The position numbers and the translations under genes were made by a program. A stretch of DNA of 7,695 nt from CAZMOK01 sp964644135 (GTDB lineage: Bacteria; Bacteroidota; Bacteroidia; Bacteroidales; JAGOPY01), in the NCBI GenBank assembly GCA_964644135.1, contig CAZXWD010000129.1, positions 1 to 7,695 of the forward strand. Reading direction: 5' to 3'. The notes beneath the pieces are model-generated. The model saw only the letters and a program-made list of their open reading frames with translations, ran no database searches and was not told the origin of the DNA. This document shows, piece after piece, positions 1 through 6,604 of this stretch; positions within the stretch are counted from its first letter, which is position 1; each line of letters opens with the position of its first letter.

Positions 1-11
1 CACGGATTTCC

Positions 12-35
12 CCGTAACACCGTTACACCGTAACA
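12..35. repeat. Three tandem 8-base units, CCGTWACA
   Basis: Three head-to-tail octamers are visible: CCGTAACA (12-19), CCGTTACA (20-27) and CCGTAACA (28-35). The middle unit differs by one A/T swap, which makes GTAAC and GTTAC alternate and lets neighbouring units pair as short hairpins. The array may continue to the left of the window. No reading frame uses it. It has the same period as the arrays at 7429-7462 and 7479-7502. Its function is unknown; an intergenic repeat family is the likely explanation. Confidence 0.75.
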
Positions 36-40
36 TTTTA

Positions 41-65
41 TCCTCCGTAGCGAAGCGAAGGAGGA
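41..65. repeat. Hairpin repeat with TCCTCC / GGAGGA arms
   Basis: The arms TCCTCC (41-46) and GGAGGA (60-65) are perfect reverse complements around a 13-base loop that contains two GCGAA units. The heptamer CCGTAGC lies across the left arm (45-51) and recurs right after the hairpin (66-72) and again at 156-162. I recall similar 'TCCTCCGTAGC...GAAGGAGGA' hairpins as scattered intergenic repeats in Bacteroidota genomes, but could not check this here. It is not followed by a T run, so a rho-independent terminator is unlikely. Confidence 0.6.
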
Positions 66-117
66 CCGTAGCATCCATTTTCCTTAGAATTATTTTAAAT
101 ATCTAAAAAATTTCATT

Positions 118-138
118 ATTAATTTGGTATTAATTTGG
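118..138. repeat. 11-base direct repeat ATTAATTTGG
   Basis: ATTAATTTGG occurs at 118-127 and again at 129-138, a period of 11 bases, about one helical turn. The second copy supplies the TTTG of the predicted promoter at 134-166. A phased pair next to a -33 element could be a regulator site or an A/T-rich upstream element; chance is also possible in such A/T-rich DNA. Confidence 0.4.
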
Positions 139-166
139 AAAAAGCATCATAATTTCCGTAGCTTTG
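134..166 (+). promoter_or_regulatory. Predicted Bacteroidota-type promoter for the receiver gene
   Basis: TTTG at 134-137 is followed after 21 bases by TAGCTTTG at 159-166, an exact match to TAnnTTTG, with a spacing inside the 19-21 range known for the primary sigma factor of Bacteroidota. Transcription would begin near 173 and give a leader of about 120 bases before the gene at 296. No other exact match lies in this spacer on the + strand. Confidence 0.55.
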
Positions 167-257
167 AATACCCAAAAACCCGAAATCATGAAGAACTTCG
201 CCAGTCTCCACTGCTTATTCTGAATATTGGTTTTTCCTCATCCGGTTAAGGGTCAAT

Positions 258-286
258 GGGTTAGTTTGATTAATAATAATTAACCC
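258..286 (+). promoter_or_regulatory. Stem-loop just upstream of the receiver start codon
   Basis: GGGTTA (258-263) and TAACCC (281-286) pair perfectly. The stem extends inward with one G-U and two A-U pairs to 264-266/278-280, giving a nine-pair stem with an 11-base A/T-rich loop. It ends nine bases before the ATG at 296, where a ribosome must bind, so it could limit translation. Equally it could be a DNA-level operator or fortuitous. Confidence 0.4.
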
Positions 287-295
287 GGTATAATA

Positions 296-781
296 ATGAA
301 GTCATCGATTCATCTTGTGATTGCTGACTCCAGTGAAGTGTTTATTGAAGGAATCAAATCCTGGTCGAAAGGTTTTGTAAACATCGTACTTTTAGGGATA
401 TGCAGGGATTGGAATGAACTGAACGATTTTACAAACAACACTAAAGAACAAATTGTTGTCATTACCCAGTGCAAATGGTTGCAGCATACCAGCAAAACTG
501 AAATAGAGGAGTTCCTTACCTACCACCAGAACATCAGGATAGCTGCCTTTTGCAGCAACAAAAAACGAAAACAGATACTCACCCTTATGGATGCCGGTGT
601 ATGTGGTTTTTTTAACCCCGGTACCGGTCAGGAAGAATTTATTTACGGCCTGATGGATGTGGCTCACGACCAGAACTTCATTTCAGAAGGCCTGAAGGGA
701 ATTATTCAATCCGCTCCCGGTTCTTTCAATAAAAACCTCAGGAAAACAGCAACAAATAATCTTCACTTCTCAGGAAATTAG
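296..781 (+). CDS. Degenerate response-regulator receiver domain, no output domain
   Basis: The 161 residues follow the NarL/FixJ receiver plan: strand 1 with one acidic residue (IADSSEVFIEGI, residues 9-20, matching the usual 'VDDHPLFREGL'), strand 3 at 52-57, strand 4 near 80-86, and 'LMDAGVCGFFNP' (97-108), which matches 'LEAGADGYLLKD'. The end, 'QNFISEGLKGII' (126-137), matches the linker before the helix-turn-helix, but the protein stops there and no helix-turn-helix follows. The phospho-acceptor Asp is replaced by Thr57 or a neighbour, the second acidic-pocket Asp by Ser12, and the conserved Lys by Asn107. So phosphotransfer is not expected. The start is the first ATG after an in-frame stop at 281-283; there is no clear Shine-Dalgarno sequence. 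It may act as a protein-binding module, or be a decaying remnant of a LuxR-type regulator. The next gene converges on it after 5 bases. Confidence 0.7.
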   Translation: MKSSIHLVIADSSEVFIEGIKSWSKGFVNIVLLGICRDWNELNDFTNNTKEQIVVITQCKWLQHTSKTEIEEFLTYHQNIRIAAFCSNKKRKQILTLMDAGVCGFFNPGTGQEEFIYGLMDVAHDQNFISEGLKGIIQSAPGSFNKNLRKTATNNLHFSGN

Positions 782-786
782 GAAGA

Positions 787-1518
787 TCAGGCCTTTTCAG
801 CAATTATAAAGGTCCAGTTGTCGTCGCTGCGCTGCCGGCACAGTGCCTCAAGATAACCGGCAGCTTTCCCGAGTTCTTCCCCGGCAATACGTTTAGAAAT
901 ATCTTCCTTATCAAGCAGGTCGGTAACACCATCGCTGCATACAAGGATTCGGTCGTTCTTCCGAACACTTTTTATTTCGTGATACGAATGCCCCGACGGA
1001 CGGTGCGAGCCCATGATGCAATTGGTCAGAGTGCCTTTCCTTGATTCATATTCCAGCGTGCCTTTCTTTAACAATCCTTCATTCACCAGTTCCGTAGCAA
1101 GATTATGATCGCGGCTCATGAATTCGATCTCTCCCTTCCTGAAAAAATAGATCCTTGAATCGCCGGCCCATAAGCAACATACGTGCTTTTTACCGGCATA
1201 AGCCATCGCAAGGGTGGTGCCCATACCCTTAAATTTCGGATTCTCCCGTATGAAAGCGCTGAAAGTATATTCAAGGCTGTTGATCAGGTTATCACAGTAG
1301 TGGTCGTCTTTATGCCTGAGGACATGCGAAATAAAATAGATCTTGACTGTCCTGACAGCCAGTTCCGCTGCTACACGGCCGAAATTATGGCCGCCCATCC
1401 CGTCGCAGACAACCAAAAGCAGCCGGCCACCGTCAAAAACCTGTGCAAGGTGCCGGTCCTCGTTGTGCTCCCGGTTCCCTTTACCTGTGGCATATTTTAT
1501 TTTCCATTCTTCTGCCAT
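787..1518 (-). CDS. PP2C-family serine/threonine protein phosphatase
   Basis: This 243-residue protein is a complete single-domain, cytoplasmic PP2C (Stp/PrpC class), which removes phosphate from Ser/Thr using two metal ions. The motifs occur in order: 'NREHNEDR' with E20-D21, DGMGGH (39-44), 'GMGTTL' (98-103), 'AGDSRIYFFRKG' (118-129), 'SRDHN' (135-139), 'CSDGVTDLL' (194-202) and the closing 'DDNWT' (232-236). Asp21, Asp39, Asp196 and Asp233 are the expected metal ligands by family alignment. There is no transmembrane segment, signal peptide or regulatory extension. The length is normal for the family. No Hanks-type kinase, FHA-domain gene or type VI secretion gene is in view, so its partner kinase is unknown. 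The gene converges on the pseudo-receiver and diverges from the barrel gene. I found no exact TAnnTTTG on its upstream side. Confidence 0.92.
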   Translation of the reverse strand: MAEEWKIKYATGKGNREHNEDRHLAQVFDGGRLLLVVCDGMGGHNFGRVAAELAVRTVKIYFISHVLRHKDDHYCDNLINSLEYTFSAFIRENPKFKGMGTTLAMAYAGKKHVCCLWAGDSRIYFFRKGEIEFMSRDHNLATELVNEGLLKKGTLEYESRKGTLTNCIMGSHRPSGHSYHEIKSVRKNDRILVCSDGVTDLLDKEDISKRIAGEELGKAAGYLEALCRQRSDDNWTFIIAEKA

Positions 1519-1639
1519 ATACTAAATTTAATGAATTTCAGGCTATTATGCAAGTATTTTTCTGTGAAAAAGTACGATGCCCATACATTATACCGGATCA
1601 ACCCATTTTACCGGTTCCTCAATTAATGTATTAGTCATC

Positions 1640-1679
1640 AAGCTGTTAACAGAACGTTAAAAACACCATAAAACAGCTT
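1640..1679. promoter_or_regulatory. Overlapping inverted repeats in the divergent region
   Basis: Three symmetric elements overlap between the phosphatase and barrel genes. CTGTTAACAG (1643-1652) is a perfect palindrome. TTAAC (1646-1650) and GTTAA (1656-1660) flank AGAAC. AAGCTGTT (1640-1647) pairs with AACAGCTT (1672-1679) over a 24-base loop, followed by a T-rich stretch near 1684-1692. They could be operator sites for either gene or a weak terminator-like stem. The rest of 1519-1765 is A/T-rich; two 7-of-8 matches to TAnnTTTG lie at 1709-1716 and 1715-1722 without a well-spaced partner, so I do not call a promoter. Confidence 0.4.
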
Positions 1680-1765
1680 TATAACTTTTTTTCTGCTTTG
1701 AATTGTTGTAATTTTATTTCTGTCAAACTCTTTCTGGTAACATTCCGGATCAAAAAAAATGAATC

Positions 1766-3040
1766 ATGAAAACAAAAAGGTTAATTCTGCTTGTTCTGTG
1801 TGCAGTTTTCTCATCAACCATCTTTGCTCAAAAGAAAGATGTCCCCGTTGCAGTTTCATCTATAAGTTCAGAAGAAATCCAGCCCTTCAGCCAGGGGACC
1901 TGGCGCTATGACCTTAAACAGGTACTCGGCGGTGAGTTCGGCAGTGAAAAGGTTAACGGTGAAAAAAGTGAAAACTACATAAATGGCAACCTCGACATTG
2001 AGGCCGACTACTTCGTGATCGACAACCTGGCCGTGGGAGCCCGTATTTACAGGGATTGCTACAGGAGCAAAGATGTTGGCGATGATATCTCACGTGATGC
2101 GGAAACCCAATTCTTTGTTAACGTGGCCTATGGCCGGCAGTTCAATAATTTCAACCTGATGGGAAAAGTAAGTGCTGGCATTGGAAAATATAATTACAAG
2201 TATAAGGCAGGAGGTGGTTCGGAATATACTTCCGAGTATTCTGAAAACCTGTTCGACCTTAAAGCTTCGGTCATCAGTCCCATTAAAGTTGATAATAATT
2301 TCTTTCTTTCCCCTGAAATAGGCTACCAGTTTTCCTCCAGTAAGGAAGGTGACTGGAAATACACTGAGAGCGGCGTTTTCCTTGGACTCAATCTCGATCT
2401 GTTCTTCAGGTGTGATGATTACTTCTGCGACATCGGGAATGATTTCTCAAGGCCTGCCAACAGGTACAGGCAAAGCACCACAGTTATCGGCTCCCGTACA
2501 AATTTCTACCTGAATACCGGAACTGCGAAAGACACCTATCCCGGCGAAATGGGCGAAGAAATGGAAGATAAATACGGCTTCACCAATTCAGGCCTGACGG
2601 CCAATGGTTATTATTATGTGATCGACAACGTTGCGGTAGGACTTGGACTGGGTTTCAACATATCCAATGAAAAGCAGAAGGATTATGATTATAATTACAA
2701 TTCCTGGTATTTCGATATTATGCCGAAAGCTATGGTGAACCTGCCGGTAGATGACAAGGCCCTGCGAAACCTTTTCCTTGATGCAGGCATTGGTTTCGGA
2801 ACACAGCAAAGAAAAATCGAGGACATGGCCGAGGAAGCAACTACCAACTACAGCCGCCTGAGCTACACTGTGGGGATTGGCTATAATTACTTCATCACCG
2901 GGAAATCATGCATAACACCTTACATCAATTACAACGGCCTCTCAAGAAAAGACAAGACAAATGATGTGAAAAGGGCATGGTCGGGCCTGGGACTGGGCAT
3001 TGCATGGAATGTCCACCTGCCCGCACAGCAAGTCAGGTAG
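1766..3040 (+). CDS. Outer-membrane beta-barrel protein with two homologous halves
   Basis: A signal peptide fills residues 1-21 (Lys-rich start, hydrophobic LILLVLCAVF, cleavage after 'TIFA' before Gln22), so the protein is exported. The mature part alternates polar and aromatic/aliphatic residues as in barrel strands and contains no hydrophobic helix. It is built of two related halves: 'DYFVIDNLAVGARI' at 81-94 matches 'YYYVIDNVAVGLGL' at 282-295, and 'SGVFLGLNLDLFF' at 202-214 matches 'SGLGLGIAWNVHL' at 406-418, an offset of about 201-204. Each half has the size of a small OMP_b-brl-type barrel domain. The first half ends with a Cys pair (C216, C221). The ATG at 1766 is chosen because it gives the signal peptide; an ATG at 1759 is out of frame. 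Whether it forms one large or two small barrels, and what it carries or binds, cannot be told from the sequence. No TonB box or SusD-like partner is present. Confidence 0.8.
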   Translation: MKTKRLILLVLCAVFSSTIFAQKKDVPVAVSSISSEEIQPFSQGTWRYDLKQVLGGEFGSEKVNGEKSENYINGNLDIEADYFVIDNLAVGARIYRDCYRSKDVGDDISRDAETQFFVNVAYGRQFNNFNLMGKVSAGIGKYNYKYKAGGGSEYTSEYSENLFDLKASVISPIKVDNNFFLSPEIGYQFSSSKEGDWKYTESGVFLGLNLDLFFRCDDYFCDIGNDFSRPANRYRQSTTVIGSRTNFYLNTGTAKDTYPGEMGEEMEDKYGFTNSGLTANGYYYVIDNVAVGLGLGFNISNEKQKDYDYNYNSWYFDIMPKAMVNLPVDDKALRNLFLDAGIGFGTQQRKIEDMAEEATTNYSRLSYTVGIGYNYFITGKSCITPYINYNGLSRKDKTNDVKRAWSGLGLGIAWNVHLPAQQVR

Positions 3041-3107
3041 CTGATGCTTTCTGCAATAGCCGGAAATTATTTTTAAATCAATAATGAAAACAGTGCTTTT
3101 TTTTGAC

Positions 3108-3114
3108 TACTTTG
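3108..3114 (+). promoter_or_regulatory. Possible -7 element before the stress-protein gene
   Basis: TACTTTG followed by CGG lies 42 bases before the ATG at 3157. It resembles the Bacteroidota -7 element but is one base short of TAnnTTTG, and no TTG or TTTG is found at the expected distance upstream. It is the best candidate in the 116-base spacer after the barrel gene. I see no convincing terminator in that spacer. Confidence 0.3.
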
Positions 3115-3156
3115 CGGCGCCAATTGTATCTATTCTTATAAATATATTCATGTGTC

Positions 3157-3966
3157 ATGAGTGAAAAAATCCTTGTTCCCATAGATTTTACTGATCTTTC
3201 TGAAAAGGTCATTGAACAGGCATCGCTGATAAGCGCCGGTTCAGGATTACAAATGGTGCTTTTGCACATAGTAAAGAGCGACAACGAAAAAGAAGAAGCC
3301 AGGATGAAAATGGAAGAGTTTGTTGCGAATCACAGCAGTCCCGAAGTATCAGCATCAGAGATGCTGATTAGGGCCGGATCCATTTTCAATGAAATCCCCG
3401 GCGAAGCAAAAGATTCTGCCTATAAGATGATGATAATTGGCACACACGGCATCAAAGGGCTTAAGCAAAAGCTGATCGGAGCCGACATCATCAAAATAGT
3501 TGCGAAAAGCGCCGCACCCTGCCTTGTAATCCAAAACGATTACCCGGTAAAACATGAATTCAAAAAGATAATCCTTCCTGTGGCCAGCCACGAAGGATAT
3601 AACAAACTGGTGGATTCAGCCTGTTTCCTGGCATCCGCCTTCGGCGCTGAAGTACATCTTTTTTCGATTGAAAAACCAGGCTATGAATGGCCTGACTCTA
3701 TTAAAAGCAACATCCATATCGCCAGGCAAAAGATCGAAAAGCACAAACTGGTGCTTAAGCGCACCAAGGAAAAGCAGACAGTTCTTTCAGTGGGCTATGC
3801 CCGGCAAACCCTGCTATATTCGGAGCAGGAAAATGCTGACCTGATCGCCGTTATGGCCGTATCGTCCGATGAATATCACTACTTTGCAAACCAGGACAAA
3901 GAAGATCTGGTAAACAATGATCAGGGTATACCCGTGCTGTTTGCAAGCGATAAAGAACAGTATTGA
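3157..3966 (+). CDS. Universal stress protein with two UspA domains
   Basis: The 269-residue cytoplasmic protein consists of two UspA-fold units. Unit 1 (about 1-127) opens with 'KILVPIDFTDLSEKVIEQA', has 'MVLLHIV' at 33-39 and the nucleotide-loop signature GTHG (95-98), G101 and G108, ending 'APCLVIQND' (120-128). The usual Gly-Ser after the loop is Gly108-Ala109. Unit 2 (about 135-265) restarts with 'FKKIILPVASHEGYNKLVDSA' and ends 'GIPVLFAS', but its loop region 'ADLIAVMAVSSDEYHYF' (227-243) has lost the GxxG signature. So at most unit 1 is expected to bind ATP, and unit 2 may only complete the dimer-like fold. Proteins of this type respond to starvation, redox or other stress, but the exact trigger is not shown by sequence. 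ATG 3157 gives the standard start; the overlapping ATG at 3150 meets a stop at once. No Shine-Dalgarno sequence is evident. Confidence 0.9.
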   Translation: MSEKILVPIDFTDLSEKVIEQASLISAGSGLQMVLLHIVKSDNEKEEARMKMEEFVANHSSPEVSASEMLIRAGSIFNEIPGEAKDSAYKMMIIGTHGIKGLKQKLIGADIIKIVAKSAAPCLVIQNDYPVKHEFKKIILPVASHEGYNKLVDSACFLASAFGAEVHLFSIEKPGYEWPDSIKSNIHIARQKIEKHKLVLKRTKEKQTVLSVGYARQTLLYSEQENADLIAVMAVSSDEYHYFANQDKEDLVNNDQGIPVLFASDKEQY

Positions 3967-4032
3967 TAAGAACACCCTTTACCGTCTGAAAACTCTGTTC
4001 CACCAGCGCTTTCATTCCGGTGCACTTTTTCG

Positions 4033-4045
4033 AACACTTAGTGTT
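4033..4045. promoter_or_regulatory. Palindrome AACACT-T-AGTGTT
   Basis: Two perfect 6-base arms flank a single T, and the symmetry extends outward to 4031-4047 with one G-T mismatch. This size and form suit a dimeric transcription-factor operator. It lies in the 201-base spacer between the stress-protein gene and the permease gene, about 120 bases before the permease start. The regulator is unknown. Confidence 0.4.
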
Positions 4046-4062
4046 TGTAATCGTACACCAAA

Positions 4063-4109
4063 AATGTATATCAGCCTTCTTACCATAACCTATATTATTG
4101 ATATACATT
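4063..4109. promoter_or_regulatory. 11-base perfect inverted repeat upstream of the permease gene
   Basis: AATGTATATCA (4063-4073) and TGATATACATT (4099-4109) are perfect reverse complements separated by 25 bases. No T run follows on the + strand, so an ordinary rho-independent terminator is not indicated, although the stem may still end or shield the stress-protein transcript. The alternative is a pair of regulator half-sites; the second arm ends 58 bases before the ATG at 4168. I found no exact TAnnTTTG in this spacer. Confidence 0.5.
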
Positions 4110-4167
4110 AATTTACAGATAATGGCATGTACGTTGTTCAAACATGGATAACTAAAAACCAAAAACA

Positions 4168-6567
4168 ATGTTCTTCCATTATCTAAAGATCACTTTCAGG
4201 AACATCCTGAGGCAGAAAGGGTATTATTTCATAAATGTTGCCGGACTGGCCATAGGAATAGCAGCCGGTATCCTGATCCTGCTGTATGTATTCCATGAAA
4301 TGAGCTATGATAAGTTTCACGAAAAAGCCGATCGTACTTACCGCCTTGCTGTTGATGCGCTGATCGGGAATACAGAGATACAACAGACCTATACACCAGC
4401 CCCCATGCCAAGGGCACTGTACAATGAGTTCCCTGAAATAGAACATATTACAAGGACAACACACTACTGGGACAATGAGGTTAGCTACGGCGACAAGATC
4501 TTTGTTGAAAACAGGGTTTGCGCAGTCGACTCCACATTCTTCAAAATATTCACTTTCAATTTCTTACAAGGCGATCCCGAAGGATGCCTTGATGATCCCA
4601 ATGAGGTTGTTATCACTAAAGAGATTGCCGGTAAATATTTCCAGGATGAAAATCCAATCGGAAAAGTGCTCACATTTAACGATGAAAGACAATTCAAGGT
4701 AACAGCAGTTGTTGAGGGGTTGCCTTCCAATTCCCACATGCACCCCGAGATCATGACCTCGCTCGTCTCATACGAGGGGTTTTATAATTCGGAGGCCTGG
4801 TTCAACAATAATTTTCTGACCTATATAACGCTGAAAGAGAATGCTTCGATCAGTTCGTTGGAAGAGAAATTCCCTGATTTTGTCAGAAAATACATGTTGG
4901 ACGAGAGTGTTGTTGAAAACTGGGGCACCAGCGGTAATTACTGGAGGTATTATTTCCAGCCCCTCACCGAAATCCACCTTACTTCAGATATCAGCGGTGA
5001 ATGGGAGGCAAACGGAGACAAAGAAAATGTTTACATATTCCTTGCAGTGGCCCTTTTCATCCTTCTCATAGCCTGTGTGAATTTCATGAACCTCACAACT
5101 GCGAGGTCGGCCAACAGGGCGAAAGAGGTAGGAATAAGGAAGGTGATCGGCTCTACCCGGTCGAAACTCATAAACCAGTTCCTGGGTGAATCGATGATCA
5201 CGAGTTTTATGGCTCTTATACTGGCCGCCATCATTGTAGAGATTGTCCTTCCATCGTACAACCGCCTTGTAGGCAAAAGCCTCGACCTGGATTACGTGAC
5301 CGACTGGTGGATGCTCCCGGTGCTTCTCGGCCTTGCAGTCATTGTTGGCCTCATCAGCGGAAGCTACCCTGCTTTCTACCTTTCGCGTTTCAGGCCCGCT
5401 ACCGTCCTCAAAGGGACCCTTCGGAAAGGGTCGGGAAACAAAATGCTGCGGAGCATCCTTGTGATCTTTCAACTTGTGATCTCAGTCAGCCTGATAATAG
5501 CCACTATAGTCATGTACAGGCAACTGGTGCTCCTGCAGGACAAAAACCTTGGATTCGACAAGGAAAACGTGCTTGTTATACGGAATCCCCAGTCGCTCGG
5601 ACAGAATATTGAGCCCTTCATCAATGAACTTAAGCAGAATCCTGCCATTGAAGAGGTTTCCCTATCGCACAGGGTACCCGGTGTACGTTTCAACAATATC
5701 GGTTTCAGCGCCGAAGAGGTTGAAGAATCCTTTACTATGAACCTGTGTGTGGTGGATACTGAATTTGATGATGTGATGAAACTGGATATGGCCGAGGGGC
5801 GGTTCTTCAGCAAGGATTTCGGCACCGATACCACAGCTATGGTGATAAATGAGGCAGCGCTGGAACTATTGGGCTGGGAAGACCCTGTCGGGAAAAAAGT
5901 TTACGATATGTCGGATCAGGTGAACACGTTTCACGTGATAGGCGTCGTTGAAAACATCCGCTATGAATCGATGCACATGAAAGTAAGGCCAATGGCCCTG
6001 GTACTGCTTGAAGGTCTGTACGGATGGGATTATGAATATCTCTCCATAAGGTATGTTCCGGGAAAAGCCCTGGAAACAATTAATTATGTTGAGGATACCT
6101 GGAATTCCTATTCACCGCAATTACCGGTGGATCATACTTTTCTCGATAAAGTGTACAATTCATTATACAACAATGAAATGCAGGCCCGCACGGTGCTGAT
6201 GGTCTTTGCCGGACTGGCCATTTTCATTGCATGTTTGGGGTTGCTGGGGCTGGCTTCGTTCATGGCTGAGCAGCGGCGGAAAGAGATCGGGGTAAGGAAA
6301 GTTTTCGGCGCCTCCATTGAAAACATTTACAGCCTGCTCTCAAAAGAGTTCATCAAATGGGTGGCCATTGCGAATATCATTGCCTGGCCCCTGTCGTGGT
6401 GGGCGCTTGATAACTGGCTGAACAACTATACTTACAGGGTAAGCCTGAGCTGGTGGATATTCCTGCTGGCAGGACTTGTGACACTGGCTGTGACGATCCT
6501 CATAACAAGTTACCAGGGCTTCCGGGCTGCCAATACAGACCCGGTAAATGCCCTCAGGTACGAGTAA
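4168..6567 (+). CDS. Two-module FtsX/MacB-type ABC transporter permease
   Basis: The 799-residue inner-membrane protein contains the MacB_PCD plus FtsX arrangement twice. TM1 (about 21-43) follows the family start 'LKITFRNILRQKGYYFINVAGLAIGIAAG'. The first periplasmic domain (about 45-285) includes 'DSTFFKIFTFNFLQGDP' and 'DENPIGKVLTF'. TM2-TM4 lie near 288-310, 342-362 and 383-403. TM5 (about 429-450) opens the second module, whose periplasmic domain (about 452-670) repeats the theme with 'EDPVGKKVYD'. TM6-TM8 are near 676-699, 732-748 and 761-783. The coupling signature after the first FtsX helix is present in both halves: EVGIRKVIGS (320-329) and EIGVRKVFGAS (706-716). Such permeases move no substrate through a pore; with a LolD/MacB-type ATPase they transmit force across the membrane. 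No ATPase gene adjoins it, so it must borrow one encoded elsewhere. The length and start are typical of the Bacteroidota family. The substrate or target is unknown. Confidence 0.92.
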   Translation: MFFHYLKITFRNILRQKGYYFINVAGLAIGIAAGILILLYVFHEMSYDKFHEKADRTYRLAVDALIGNTEIQQTYTPAPMPRALYNEFPEIEHITRTTHYWDNEVSYGDKIFVENRVCAVDSTFFKIFTFNFLQGDPEGCLDDPNEVVITKEIAGKYFQDENPIGKVLTFNDERQFKVTAVVEGLPSNSHMHPEIMTSLVSYEGFYNSEAWFNNNFLTYITLKENASISSLEEKFPDFVRKYMLDESVVENWGTSGNYWRYYFQPLTEIHLTSDISGEWEANGDKENVYIFLAVALFILLIACVNFMNLTTARSANRAKEVGIRKVIGSTRSKLINQFLGESMITSFMALILAAIIVEIVLPSYNRLVGKSLDLDYVTDWWMLPVLLGLAVIVGLISGSYPAFYLSRFRPATVLKGTLRKGSGNKMLRSILVIFQLVISVSLIIATIVMYRQLVLLQDKNLGFDKENVLVIRNPQSLGQNIEPFINELKQNPAIEEVSLSHRVPGVRFNNIGFSAEEVEESFTMNLCVVDTEFDDVMKLDMAEGRFFSKDFGTDTTAMVINEAALELLGWEDPVGKKVYDMSDQVNTFHVIGVVENIRYESMHMKVRPMALVLLEGLYGWDYEYLSIRYVPGKALETINYVEDTWNSYSPQLPVDHTFLDKVYNSLYNNEMQARTVLMVFAGLAIFIACLGLLGLASFMAEQRRKEIGVRKVFGASIENIYSLLSKEFIKWVAIANIIAWPLSWWALDNWLNNYTYRVSLSWWIFLLAGLVTLAVTILITSYQGFRAANTDPVNALRYE

Positions 6568-6604
6568 TTTTCTGGTCTTTTATTTCTTAATCACTCTACA
6601 AATA

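Noticed and set aside
12..35. The octamers at the left end as part of a CRISPR array
   Set aside because: The units are adjacent with no unique spacers and are far too short for CRISPR repeats.
188..223. An 11-codon open frame (MKNFASLHCLF) in the leader of the pseudo-receiver gene
   Set aside because: It lies downstream of the predicted transcription start, but it is very short, has no ribosome-binding site, and has no run of one amino acid's codons as attenuation leaders do.
1183..1626. A 147-codon open frame on the + strand across the phosphatase gene
   Set aside because: It lies antisense to conserved PP2C motifs (DGMGGH and others), and its translation looks like no protein family.
4063..4109. 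The 11-base inverted repeat as ends of an insertion sequence
   Set aside because: The arms enclose only 25 bases, so no transposase or meaningful cargo is present.
3851..4168. A 105-codon - strand frame covering the spacer before the permease gene
   Set aside because: It overlaps the end of the stress-protein gene and the inverted repeats, has no recognisable domain, and has no promoter match.
4984..5472. A 162-codon open frame on the - strand inside the permease gene
   Set aside because: It is opposite the conserved FtsX core of the permease; its translation is rich in charged residues without domain patterns, as expected of a shadow frame.
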